From Anabaenopsis elenkinii CCIBt3563 (GTDB lineage: Bacteria > Cyanobacteriota > Cyanobacteriia > Cyanobacteriales > Nostocaceae), in assembly GCF_015245355.1 (NCBI RefSeq), contig NZ_CP063311.1:2993705-3057704 (forward strand): a stretch of 64,000 nt of DNA, in the 5' to 3' direction. A program made the position numbers and the translations under genes. Shown here piece after piece: positions 9,287 through 19,100 of the stretch. Position 1 is the stretch's first letter; every line of letters begins with the position of its first letter. Under the pieces are notes generated by a model. It had not been told where the DNA came from and made no database searches. It worked only from the letters and a program-made list of their open reading frames with translations.

Positions 9287-9344
9287 AGTCAGATTCATCT
9301 GACTTAAGCTATCAGACAGGGGTTTATAACCCCTGGTTTCTTAC
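9287..9344 (-). repeat. 58-bp direct repeat, copy 1 (two-hairpin family)
   Basis: Identical base for base to 12150-12207. Read on the minus strand it holds two hairpins, one with arms AGGGGTT / AACCCCT and one with arms AGTCAGAT / ATCTGACT, joined by a linker around TCTGATAGCT. The two copies bracket the Type IIG restriction-modification gene. Related copies with different stem sequences lie at 14879-14930 and 57312-57363. Confidence 0.95.
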
Positions 9345-9361
9345 ATCCCACTCCACCAAAA

Positions 9362-12049
9362 ATGACAGCAGCAACCCCCGAAAGCCTAAATAAATTTGTC
9401 AACTTTTGTCACCAACACATCAAAGGACAAGAAAAACAAGAAGCGCAAACATTCTTAGACAGATTTTTTAGAGCATTTGGACACCAAGGAGCCTTAGACG
9501 CGGGGGCGAAATTTGAAGAACCCATCAAAAAAGGAAGTAAAAAAGGTAAAACCGGGTTTGCTGACCTAGTGTGGAAACCCCGCGTATTAATTGAGATGAA
9601 AAAACGCGGCGAAGACCTGAGTAAACATTATTCCCAAGCATTTGATTACTGGACAAGATTAGTACCCCAACGCCCTAAATACGTCATATTATGTAACTTT
9701 GATGAATTTTGGATATTTGACTTTGACATTCAGCTAGATACACCCGTAGATCAAATCTCCCTAGAGCAGCTACCAGAAAGGGCGGGAGCATTCGCCTTTA
9801 TGGAATTTGGCAATAAAACTCCCGTATTCAATAACAACCAGGTAGAAGTCACAGAAAGAGCCGCCCGGCGCATGGGGGAATTACTCCTAGAACTAGAAAA
9901 CCGGGGAGTTACGAAACTAACCGCACAAAGGTTTATTTTGCAATGCGTCTTAGCTATGTTTGCTGAAGACAGACAACTGTTACCACGGGATATGTTTATT
10001 TCTTGCGTTCAAGAGTGTATTAATGGCGCAAATTCCTATGACGTTTTGGGTGGATTATTCCAGCAAATGAACCAACCGGGAAAAACCCCAGCGGGACGTT
10101 ATCAAGGGGTAGAGTATTTTAATGGTGGGTTATTTTCCCACATTGAACCAGTGGAACTAACCCCAGAAGAATTAAAATTTCTGGATGTTTCTGCTAAAGA
10201 GAATTGGAGTAAAGTTAGACCGGCTATTTTTGGTAACTTATTTGAAGGAACAGTAGATAAACAAGAGCGCCACGCTAAAGGTATTCACTACACCTCAGAA
10301 GTGGACATCATGAAAATTGTCCGACCTACCATTAGCCGTTATTGGGAAGAAAGAATAGAGGAAGCTAACACCCTCAAACAATTAGAAGTATTGCAGTTAG
10401 AACTACAGAGCTATCGAGTTCTTGACCCTGCTTGTGGTTCTGGCAACTTTCTGTATATAGCTTATCAGGAATTAAAGAGAATTGAAACCCTGTTATTAGA
10501 GAAAATCCAGGAAAAGCAGAAATTAACCTCTAAGCAAATGCAGATGGGTTTAGTTACCCCCATGCAATTTTATGGGATGGATACTAACTTATTTGCGGTA
10601 GAGTTAGCGCGGGTAACATTGATGATTGGGCGGAAAATTGCCATTGATAACTTACAGTTAACCGAGCCTGCATTACCTTTGGATTCTTTAGATAGGAATA
10701 TTATCTGTGGGGATGCCTTATTTAGTCAATGGCCAAAAGCCAATGCAATTATTGGGAATCCGCCATTTTTGGGGGGTAAACATATGAGAATAGCTTTAGG
10801 GGATGAATATATAGATAAAGTTTTTCAACAGTTCCCCCAAGTTAAAGACTCAGTAGACTTTTGCGCCTATTGGTTTAGGTTAGCGCACCAACACCTTGAT
10901 GAACAAGGGAGAGCGGGTTTAGTTGCGACTAATTCAGTCAGTCAGGGTAAAAGTAGAGTCGCGGCTTTAGATTATATTACTCAAAATCAGGGTTATATTC
11001 ATGAAGCCGTATCTACCCAACCATGGTCAGGGGAGGCGAAAGTTCATGTAAGTATTGTTAACTGGTGTAAAGTTCAACCGGGTAAATACTATTTAGATGA
11101 TGAGGTAGTTAGCAGAATTAATTCTTCTTTGAAATCTAGTATTGATGTTTCTCAAGCTGTGCGGTTAAAAGCTAATTTGAATAAATGCTTTCAAGGAGTG
11201 ATACCTAATGGTAAAGGGTTTTTGGTGACAGAAGAGCAAGTAAAGGAATGGATAAAAGCGGATGGGAAAAATCAAGAGGTATTAAAACTATTTTCCATGG
11301 GTGCAAATCTGGCGCAAAATCCCCATGGTAAACCAGAGCGTTGGATTATTGATTTTAATGATATGAGTATTGAAGATGCGAGTGAGTATCAATTACCTTT
11401 TGAGCATATTAAAGAAACTATCCCAATAGAACGTCAAAATAATCGAAATGAGAAATTAAAGATTAACTGGTGGAAATATGAAGGTAAGAGAATAGAAATG
11501 AGAAAAGCCATTTCATCTCTATCTTATTACTTTGCAGTTCCAGAAGTATCAAAATGGGCAATTTTTATTCCATGTCCTTCTGAATGGCTACCAGGTAATA
11601 AAACTAAAGTTGTTGTGTCTGATGATTTTTATATTCTGGGAATTTTAACATCTAATATTCATCGTACTTGGATGCACGCGCAAAAATCAACTTTAAAAGC
11701 AGATATTGCTTACACACATAATACCTGCTTTGAAACCTTTCCCTTTCCCCAGACAGCAACAGGGGAGATAGTGGAAAAAATCCGAGCCAAAACCCTAGAA
11801 CTCCACGAATATCGAACTCAAGAAATGGAGTCTAAACAGTGGGGAATCACCACATTATATAATAAATTCTACAACGAACCCAGCAGCAAACTATATAAAC
11901 TCCATCAACAACTAGATAAACTAGTGATGGAAGCCTATAAATTTCAACCTAAAGATGACATTTTAGAGCAACTCTTAAAATTAAACCAAGAGCTAGGAAA
12001 AAAAGAAAGCCAGAATCAACAGGTAATTGGACCGGAAGCAGTTAATTAA
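9362..12049 (+). CDS. Type IIG restriction-modification enzyme (MmeI-like, nuclease and methyltransferase in one chain)
   Basis: An 895-residue single-chain restriction-modification protein. The N-terminal ~170 residues contain a PD-(D/E)xK-like nuclease core (F-A-D-L-V-W then I-E-M-K-K). A helical connector follows. The N6-adenine methyltransferase has the SAM motif V-L-D-P-A-C-G-S-G-N-F near residue 357 and the catalytic N-P-P-F near 470. The C-terminal third matches a target-recognition domain and ends in a helical C-terminal segment with F-E-T-F-P-F-P. This order (MmeI_N, helical, Mtase, TRD, C) is that of MmeI-type enzymes, which cut at a distance from the site and protect it by one-strand methylation. 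No separate R, M or S gene is adjacent. The gene is bracketed by perfect 58-bp direct repeats, suggesting a mobile or exchangeable cassette. Its recognition sequence cannot be predicted by eye. Confidence 0.92.
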   Translation: MTAATPESLNKFVNFCHQHIKGQEKQEAQTFLDRFFRAFGHQGALDAGAKFEEPIKKGSKKGKTGFADLVWKPRVLIEMKKRGEDLSKHYSQAFDYWTRLVPQRPKYVILCNFDEFWIFDFDIQLDTPVDQISLEQLPERAGAFAFMEFGNKTPVFNNNQVEVTERAARRMGELLLELENRGVTKLTAQRFILQCVLAMFAEDRQLLPRDMFISCVQECINGANSYDVLGGLFQQMNQPGKTPAGRYQGVEYFNGGLFSHIEPVELTPEELKFLDVSAKENWSKVRPAIFGNLFEGTVDKQERHAKGIHYTSEVDIMKIVRPTISRYWEERIEEANTLKQLEVLQLELQSYRVLDPACGSGNFLYIAYQELKRIETLLLEKIQEKQKLTSKQMQMGLVTPMQFYGMDTNLFAVELARVTLMIGRKIAIDNLQLTEPALPLDSLDRNIICGDALFSQWPKANAIIGNPPFLGGKHMRIALGDEYIDKVFQQFPQVKDSVDFCAYWFRLAHQHLDEQGRAGLVATNSVSQGKSRVAALDYITQNQGYIHEAVSTQPWSGEAKVHVSIVNWCKVQPGKYYLDDEVVSRINSSLKSSIDVSQAVRLKANLNKCFQGVIPNGKGFLVTEEQVKEWIKADGKNQEVLKLFSMGANLAQNPHGKPERWIIDFNDMSIEDASEYQLPFEHIKETIPIERQNNRNEKLKINWWKYEGKRIEMRKAISSLSYYFAVPEVSKWAIFIPCPSEWLPGNKTKVVVSDDFYILGILTSNIHRTWMHAQKSTLKADIAYTHNTCFETFPFPQTATGEIVEKIRAKTLELHEYRTQEMESKQWGITTLYNKFYNEPSSKLYKLHQQLDKLVMEAYKFQPKDDILEQLLKLNQELGKKESQNQQVIGPEAVN

Positions 12050-12366
12050 AATATTGTCAACAAACACCTTTGCGAACCTTTGCGCGTACTTAGCGACCTT
12101 TGCGTTTAAAAACCGTACAGGCGATCGCCTAACAAACACATAACCTTCCAGTCAGATTCATCTGACTTAAGCTATCAGACAGGGGTTTATAACCCCTGGT
12201 TTCTTACTTTTGATACTCATAACTATTTCCTCTGACAGAAAGCATTATCCGTGGGAATTGATAATCTCAACTTAATGATAGTAAATTCTTGATTTTTGAG
12301 CCGACCAGGATTTTATTCCGCTGGGCTATTACTTGCGATTAAAAATGCTTTTTATCAGAGGTATTT
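12050..12366. other. Intergenic region before the Mn catalase gene
   Basis: 317 bases. It holds a short run of CCTTTGCG-like units (about 12068-12106), a HIP1 octamer at 12121-12128 and the second 58-bp repeat. The catalase promoter should lie in the remaining ~160 bases, but I see no convincing -35/-10 pair. Confidence 0.6.
12150..12207 (-). repeat. 58-bp direct repeat, copy 2 (two-hairpin family)
   Basis: Identical over 58 bases to 9287-9344 and in the same orientation. The flanking bases differ on both sides, so the repeat boundary is sharp. The two copies are 2863 bp apart and enclose only the Type IIG gene. Confidence 0.95.
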
Positions 12367-13059
12367 ATGTTTTACCACAAAAAAGAGCCTATTCACCCTG
12401 TGAATGTTTCTGAAGCTGACCCTCGTTTTGCGCAACTACTCCTAGAGCAGTTTGGGGGAGCAACCGGGGAACTATCAGCAGCTTTGCAATATTGGGTACA
12501 GTCTTTTCATGTGGAAGATCCTGGAATTCGGGATATGCTCCAGGATATTGCGATTGAAGAATTTAGCCACCTGGAAATGGTGGGGAAACTAATTGAAGCT
12601 CATACCAAAAATACCGACCAGACCGAAGCATATAAAAGTACTCTCTTTGCTGTTAGAGGTATGGGACCCCATTTTTTAGATAGTCAAGGGAGTGCTTGGA
12701 CAGCAAACTACTTGAATGAAGGTGGCGATGTAGTTCGGGATTTAAGAGCTAATATTGCAGCTGAAGCTGGCGCACGTCAAACTTATGAGGAATTAATTAA
12801 ACTAGCAACGGACCAAGGGACTCAAAATACTTTAGTGCACCTGTTAACCAGGGAAGTTTCTCATACTAGAATGTTTATGAAGGCTCTAGATTCATTAGGG
12901 AAATTAAGTGAGCCATTTTTTGGGAATATTCAACCCGATGAAACCGTTGATATTTATTACAACCTATCTGCAAATGGGGATGGTAAGGATCAGCGTGGCC
13001 CTTGGAATCGGGAACCAGATTTTAAATACATCCCTAACCCACTGGAAAGAAAATCTTAA
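12367..13059 (+). CDS. Manganese catalase
   Basis: Non-heme dimanganese catalase that disproportionates hydrogen peroxide; cytosolic, with a ferritin-like four-helix bundle. Metal-ligand motifs are visible: Glu in G-E-L-S-A-A-L-Q-Y-W, E-x-x-H in E-E-F-S-H-L-E-M, Glu in A-E-A-G-A-R-Q-T-Y-E, and E-x-x-H in T-R-E-V-S-H-T-R-M-F. The 230-residue length is typical. A likely intrinsic terminator follows. The gene is monocistronic and lies on the same side as hemN and the low-oxygen cyclase, so this part of the chromosome carries several oxygen-related enzymes, although nothing shows they are co-regulated. Confidence 0.95.
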   Translation: MFYHKKEPIHPVNVSEADPRFAQLLLEQFGGATGELSAALQYWVQSFHVEDPGIRDMLQDIAIEEFSHLEMVGKLIEAHTKNTDQTEAYKSTLFAVRGMGPHFLDSQGSAWTANYLNEGGDVVRDLRANIAAEAGARQTYEELIKLATDQGTQNTLVHLLTREVSHTRMFMKALDSLGKLSEPFFGNIQPDETVDIYYNLSANGDGKDQRGPWNREPDFKYIPNPLERKS

Positions 13060-13090
13060 ACCAAAGCCATAGAGCTAATGGTGAAAAAAC

Positions 13091-13140
13091 AAAAAGCGCC
13101 TGGGAGTGTTGCCGTGTTTCCACCCCAAACGCTTTTTATT
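13091..13140 (+). terminator. Intrinsic terminator after the Mn catalase gene
   Basis: Arms AAAAAGCG (13091-13098) and CGCTTTTT (13130-13137) enclose an inner TGGG-GTG / CAC-CCA pairing and lead into TTTTTATTTTT. The A-rich left arm means it could also serve the opposite strand, on which purH converges. Confidence 0.75.
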
Positions 13141-13244
13141 TTTAACTTGCTCCTCACACACTATTAGATAGTACAGTTAGTTATTCAAAAGGCAAGTTTG
13201 ATATGTGACAGTTTATGAACTGTCATAAACCACTGAGCAGAAGT

Positions 13245-14771
13245 TTAGTGTAAAAAGTGACGTATACCAGTGAACACCATGACTAAACCTAGTTCATTTG
13301 CAGCCTTGATAGAATCCTGGTCGCGCAAACTTCCACCTGGTTGGACAATTGCAGTAATTCCCGCAGATGCGGCTGTTCTAACTGAATCATCAAAGGGGAA
13401 AAATCCATCGCTGGCGAGAATTGCACCTTGGGCTTTTGCGCCTGCTTGTTCTAAGGCGATTTTTACCGAACCGACCCGATTCATTTGACCAGCACCTACC
13501 CCTAGAGTAGTGCGATCGCGAGTAATGACAATAGCATTAGATTTGACGTGTTTACAAACCTTCCAAGCAAAGAGTAACTCAGCTAACTCCTCCGGGGTGG
13601 GTTGAAGTTCTGTAACTACTTGCCATTGACCACTATCAGCTATTTTATCATCAGCGGACTGGACAAGAAAACCCCCGGCGATCGCCTTGACAGTTTCTTT
13701 AGGGCCACTAGTCAAGTCTGGTAAAGTTAAAATCCGTAGTTTAGATTTCGCTGCCAAAATTTCTTGGGCTGCCGCTTCACAACCGGGCGCAACCACACAT
13801 TCTAAAAATGTCTTAGTTAACTCTTCCGCTGTAGCCACATCAATGGGGTGATTGAGTGCGACAATTCCCCCAAAAGCCGAAATAGCATCAGCATTAAAGG
13901 CTTTTTGATATGCTTCCACCAGGGTACTACCCAAAGCCACACCACAGGGGTTAGTATGTTTAATCACCGTTGATGCTGGGGTATCAGTAAACTCCGCAAT
14001 AATTTGGCGGGCGGCTTCTAAATCCACCAAATTATTATAACTCAGTTCCTTACCTTGCAATTTCGTAGCCGCAGCCCAACCCGTGGGAGTTGTACCGGTT
14101 TGATACCAAGCAGCAGGTTGATGGGGGTTTTCACCATAACGCAGAGATTGCAATTGCTGACCAGACAGGTTGTAAGTATTCTGACATTGTTGGCTCAGAT
14201 AAGCTGCTATGGCTTGGTCATAACTAGCCGTATGGGAGAAACCTTTTAAAGCACATTTCTGGCGAAAATCTAGGGAAGCAGTCCCGTTATTTTGGCGTAG
14301 TTCCTGTAAATATTCCTCATACTGTCCAGGGTCACATAATACCGTCAGATGGGCGAAATTTTTCGACGCAGCCCGTAACATCGCCGGACCACCAATATCA
14401 ATTTGTTCTATTGCATCCGATAATGTTACCCCGGGTTTAGCAATGGTCTCCTCAAAGGGATAAAGATTGACAACTACTAAATCAATGGGGCGAATTTGGT
14501 TATTTTCTAAATCTGTTAAATGTTGGGGAATATCCCGCCGCGCCAAAATTCCGCCATGAATGCGAGGATGTAAGGTTTTAACTCGACCACCTAAAATCTC
14601 AGGTGAACCTGTGTAATCAGAAACCTTTGTCACTGGTAGTCCCGCATCCTTGAGGGTTTGGGCGGTTCCCCCGCTGCTGATTAAATCAAATTCAAATTCT
14701 TCGACCAGGCGACGGGCGAGGTCAACTATACCAGTTTTGTTAGATACACTCAGCAGGGCTAGACGCGCCAT
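13245..14771 (-). CDS. purH: Bifunctional AICAR formyltransferase / IMP cyclohydrolase
   Basis: Catalyses the last two steps of de novo purine synthesis. The N-terminal ~140 residues form the IMP cyclohydrolase (MGS-like) domain (A-L-L-S-V-S-N-K-T-G, I-S-S-G-G-T-A, G-G-R-V-K-T-L-H-P-R-I-H-G-G). The rest is the AICAR transformylase with L-R-Y-G-E-N-P-H-Q, K-H-T-N-P-C-G and the C-terminal D-S-I-K-A-A-N-E-L-G and G-I-R-H-F. The 508-residue length is normal for cyanobacteria. It stands alone, facing the Mn catalase gene. A dispersed two-hairpin repeat lies about 110 bp upstream of its start. Confidence 0.98.
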   Translation of the reverse strand: MARLALLSVSNKTGIVDLARRLVEEFEFDLISSGGTAQTLKDAGLPVTKVSDYTGSPEILGGRVKTLHPRIHGGILARRDIPQHLTDLENNQIRPIDLVVVNLYPFEETIAKPGVTLSDAIEQIDIGGPAMLRAASKNFAHLTVLCDPGQYEEYLQELRQNNGTASLDFRQKCALKGFSHTASYDQAIAAYLSQQCQNTYNLSGQQLQSLRYGENPHQPAAWYQTGTTPTGWAAATKLQGKELSYNNLVDLEAARQIIAEFTDTPASTVIKHTNPCGVALGSTLVEAYQKAFNADAISAFGGIVALNHPIDVATAEELTKTFLECVVAPGCEAAAQEILAAKSKLRILTLPDLTSGPKETVKAIAGGFLVQSADDKIADSGQWQVVTELQPTPEELAELLFAWKVCKHVKSNAIVITRDRTTLGVGAGQMNRVGSVKIALEQAGAKAQGAILASDGFFPFDDSVRTAASAGITAIVQPGGSLRDQDSIKAANELGLVMVFTGIRHFLH

Positions 14772-14878
14772 GTTTTAGTTCCTCAGATGTAGGCGATAAA
14801 ACGAAAGATCCTCAGTTTTACATAAGGTTGGGTTCACTTCAAGACCATGGGACTGAAAAGGCTGTTAGTGCTTATTAG

Positions 14879-14930
14879 CCAGGGAATAAATTCCCTGTCT
14901 GATAGCTAAAGTCCACTGAAAGTGGACTGG
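14879..14930 (+). repeat. Two-hairpin dispersed repeat, copy 3
   Basis: Same architecture as the 58-bp repeats in the opposite orientation. Hairpin 1 has arms AGGGAAT / ATTCCCT, then the linker GTCTGATAGCTAA, then hairpin 2 with arms AGTCCACT / AGTGGACT. Both stems differ from copies 1 and 2 by compensatory changes. Confidence 0.85.
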
Positions 14931-15050
14931 TGGGTTACTTAGAATCCTATAGTTAAATGAGTGTATTTTTTTATATTCAATATCAAGTGATATTATTTAG
15001 ATAATTCTGTCATCTATCCAAAGGTAGATTTTTTAGGAAGCTTCTGTTGG

Positions 15051-15123
15051 ACAATATCCCCGACTTCTATGAAAATTGATGGTTACCTGATAATATCATC
15101 CTAAGAAGTCGGGGATATCTTGT
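15051..15123. repeat. Inverted repeat (small palindromic element)
   Basis: Arms ATCCCCGACTTCT (15056-15068) and AGAAGTCGGGGAT (15104-15116) are perfect 13-bp complements separated by 35 bases. Pairing can be extended outwards to ACAA / TTGT with one bulge. It resembles a small palindromic intergenic element. Confidence 0.8.
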
Positions 15124-15431
15124 TACAAAGATGTCAGTATGATGAAAGATTTAAAATTATGACGAAAAAATCTCAGAGGATTTATCGAATATTATGCTTA
15201 TCAAAAAGCGTTTCAATTTACATTAAACATTCATTACAAATTAAAATATAGACCTTTATTGAAGCCAGCGGGCTTTTAGATTACCAGATGGCGTTGCTTC
15301 AATCATTCTCTCATCGGGATGCTAATTGGATTGATTCCAATACATAAAGTTTCCATTCGATTAGTGTCCCCAGGGAGTGGGGAATCTCCCATTTTAAACA
15401 CTTACCCTGTAAGAACTCTAGAGGCACTTTC

Positions 15432-15494
15432 CGATAGCGATAGCCATGGTTCAAGAAACTTAACGGCTGATAGCGATAGCGTGGCGTTAGCCAT
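15432..15494. repeat. GATAGCGATAGC short repeats
   Basis: GATAGCGATAGC occurs at 15433-15444 and again at 15469-15480, the second followed by GTGGCGTTAGCCAT. The 26-bp unit 15469-15494 occurs as an exact reverse complement at 61665-61690. Confidence 0.85.
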
Positions 15495-16143
15495 AATGGA
15501 CTTTAGCATATTAACAAATCGCCTCAAACCTTTATACAGTAAGGGACAGAGGTTAATCGGCACTCGCTAGATTGACGATGTCAAAACAGAAGAATAACTA
15601 TTCCAGCTATTTTGGTTGAACTTGGGTGATGATTAACTAGTGCATTGAAACAGCACTAAGGCGATCGCAATTCAGGGATGATTTAACTGAGAAATTGGCG
15701 TTAGAGCGTTGGATGCGGTAGGCGATCGCTGTTAGTTGTATTATTAATGTGAGCAAAGATTAATACTTAGAGTTTAAGGGGCGATCGCACTACCACCGAA
15801 ATAGCCATGAGTCTCCATGGTATAAATATTACATAAATCCGAGAATAGCTGCGTAATTTATCCCAGTCATAGCCAGTCAACACTGAAAAGTCAACCGCTG
15901 AAAAATCAATTATTTTTAACCATTCACTAATTATTTCTTAATCTCAAGGCTTTAGCTTCAGGAGAAGGTAAGCAAGGTATTAATAAATAGCAAAGCAAGT
16001 TAATCCAGGGGATGCCCTACTGTGATTACTATGGTATCTCCAAGGTTCGGGATTTATTTACCACTAGTAATTTATTAAACCACGTAGTCAAGAGTTTGGC
16101 TTACCAAGAAATAACTACTGAACATGGAAATTAGGACTGGCAA

Positions 16144-19100
16144 ATGGTAGACACCACACCGATTCGCTTTTCTCAGTTCAATGCCTCCTTAAACCGCAAT
16201 GCCAATGGTAAATTGGGGGAAGATTTATCTGTACTTGATAATGCTCAAGCCAAAAGTGTAGCAGAAATAATTCAGCGTGTTCAACCGGATATTTTACTGA
16301 TTAATGAGTTTGATTACTTTACAGAAAATCCCACTCAACCAGTGGAATTATTTCTGCAGAATTATTTGCTTGTGGGTCAAAATGGTGCCCAGCCCGTAGA
16401 TTATCCCTATTACTTTATTGCCCCCTCTAACACAGGTATTTCCTCTGGATTTGATTTAAATAATAACGGTGTAGTTGCAACTATTCCCGGTACACCAGGT
16501 TATGGTGATGACGCCTTTGGTTTTGGCAGTTATCCCGGTCAATTTGGGATGTTGTTATTGTCTAAATACCCCATTGATCTTACCAACGTTCGTACCTTCT
16601 TGAACTTCCTCTGGCAGGATATGCCAGATTCCCTATTACCCACTATCGCCCTTCCTGGGTCTGATACTCCTTGGTACTCACAAGAAGAACAAGCAGTGCT
16701 GCGCCTTTCTTCCAAGAGTCATTGGGATGTACCCATCCAAATCGATGGTAAAACGATTCATGTTTTAGCCAGTCACCCTACACCACCTGTGTTTGATGGT
16801 CTAGAAGACCGCAACGGTAAGCGCAACTATGATGAAATCCGCTTTTGGTCTGACTACGTTATTCCTGGGAAAGGTGACTATATATATGATGATCAGGGAA
16901 GAATAGGAGGTTTAACTCCTGGTTCCTCCTTTGTCATCATGGGTGACCAAAATGCTGATCCCTTTGACGGAGATAGTTTTGATCGTGCCATTCTTCAACT
17001 ACTACAAAACCCCAGTATTAACACTAATTTTATTCCTAGTAGTGTTGGCGCTGTACAACAGTCAGAATTACAGGGGCGTGCTAATGCTAACCACCAAGGT
17101 AATCCAGCTTTCGATACTGCGGATTTTGCTGATAATAACCCTGGTAACCTACGCGCTGACTATGTACTACCTTCATCTGACCTGCAAATTATTAACTCAG
17201 CAGTATTTTGGCCTGTAAACACTGACCCCAATTTTTCCCCAGTGGGGACTTTTCCCTTTCCCAGTTCCGATCATCGTTTGGTGTGGGTTGATATTCAACA
17301 GCAGCCAGTTGTTTCTGGTAATATTCTTCGGGGAGTGGAGTTTTCAGGACAAACTATCTTTGCCACTGGTTTTATTCCTCCAGGGACAGCGGGAACAATC
17401 AATGATGTTAACGTCCCCATGGGAGGATTGTCTGGTGTAGCCTACGATGCCGCCAACAATCTTTACTATGGCATTTCTGACGATCGCTCCCAATTTGGAC
17501 CAGCTCGTTTCTATACCTTTACCCTTGATCTAGATACATTAAATGTCAACTTTGTCAATGTTACTCCCATCCAAAATACTGATGGTAGTTTATTTGGAGC
17601 TTTGACCGTTGATCCAGAAGGTATAGCTTTAACCAATCAGGGTACTATCTTTGTATCCTCTGAGGGTGAGGTCAATATTAATGCTGCACGTATCACTGAT
17701 CCCTTTGTTAAGGAATATTCCCTGTCAGGGGAAGAAATCCGCTCTTTACCAGTGCCCAATAAATTCTTACCTATAATTGAGGATACTAATGGTAGTGGGG
17801 TTGTGGATGCTGGAGATAGACAAATCTCCGGGGTTCGTAATAACCTAGCCTTTGAAAGTCTGACCATTACACCAGACCAAAGAACCTTATACACTGCCAC
17901 TGAAAACGCCCTGATTCAAGACGGTGAAAGGTCTTCCCTAGTCAATGGTAGCCCATCCCGCATTATCCAGTACAATTTACTTTCTGGACAACCAGAAAAG
18001 GAATATCTCTACATTACCGATGCTGTAGCAGTACCACCAGTCCCCGTCAGCGCCTTTAGTGATAATGGATTAGTGGATTTACTGGCTATTGATAACCGTG
18101 GGACTTTGCTGGCTGTGGAACGATCTTTTTCTCTTGGGGTTCCCGGAACAGGCTTTACTATCAAGATTTACGAAGTTAGTCTTCAAGGTGCGACTGACAT
18201 TAGTTTCTACGAGAGCCTGAGGGATTTGAGTTCTGAGCAGTTAGCAGGGATTGTACCGGCACACAAACGCTTACTGTTAAATCTCAATGATTTGAATCTA
18301 GATACTGGGTTAGATAATATTGAGGGTTTAGCCTTTGGTTCTGAGTTATCGGATGGTCGTCAGTCCATTGTCCTAGTCAGTGATAATAACTTTAACCAGA
18401 ATCAATTTACCCAGATTTTAACCCTGAGTGCCGATTTAATTCCCACTGTTATCCCTAGGGTAGAAACTCGTCCTGATCTGTTTGATGATGAAGACCCCGC
18501 CCAGGGACTACTTGACCAGAATGCTGACGCTGATGATCCGGCTATTTATGTTAATGCTATCAATCCCGCGGAGAGTTTGGTGTTAACGGCGGTTAAAAAT
18601 GCCGGTATCCGGGTTTATGATCTGTCTGGCAAGTTATTACAGACTGTCAACCCGGGTAATGTTAGATACAATAACATTGATTTGCAGTATGGTTTTCATC
18701 TGGGGGGAGAGTCTGTAGATATTGCCGTAGCCAGTGATCGCGGTAATGATACACTAGTATTTTTTAAAATCAACCCATCCCCCTCAGAACCTGGTAAATA
18801 CTTAGAAGATATCAGCGATCGCAGTATTGGTAACCTATTCCAAACAGCCCCCTTTAACCCCCCCTATTCCACCTCCTCCCGCAGCGCCTACGGACTGGCT
18901 ATGTACCGTAGCCCGTTTACCAATGATTACTATGTCTTCGTCAATCGCAGACAAACAGGGGATGTGGCTCAGTTTCAGGTGATAGACCGGGGTAACGGTA
19001 AGATTGGAGTTGAGCGAGTCAGGGAATTTACTATTCCCACAGCACCCGGGGTTAACCCCCAAACTGAGGGTATGGTAGCAGATCAAGAAACCGGATTCCT

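Larger units (their letters stand above)
14772..16143. other. 1.37-kb gene-poor, repeat-rich region
   Basis: No convincing gene. An 83-codon frame at 15319-15570 is composed partly of GATAGCGATAGC repeats and has no recognisable domain. The region holds a two-hairpin repeat (14879-14930), a long inverted repeat (15051-15123), GATAGCGATAGC units (15432-15494) and three HIP1 octamers spaced about 60 bp apart (15661, 15722, 15781). The stretch around 15260-15420 looks like non-coding sequence adjoining a transposon, but I cannot name the element. The promoter of the large RTX gene should be in the last few hundred bases. Confidence 0.6.

Noticed and set aside
9287..12207. CRISPR-like arrangement from the 58-bp repeats
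   Set aside because: Only two copies are found, 2.8 kb apart with a gene between them, and each is itself a double hairpin.
15319..15570. 83-codon open frame in the gene-poor region
   Set aside because: Part of it is made of GATAGCGATAGC repeats, it has no domain-like pattern and no good ribosome-binding site; more likely non-coding.
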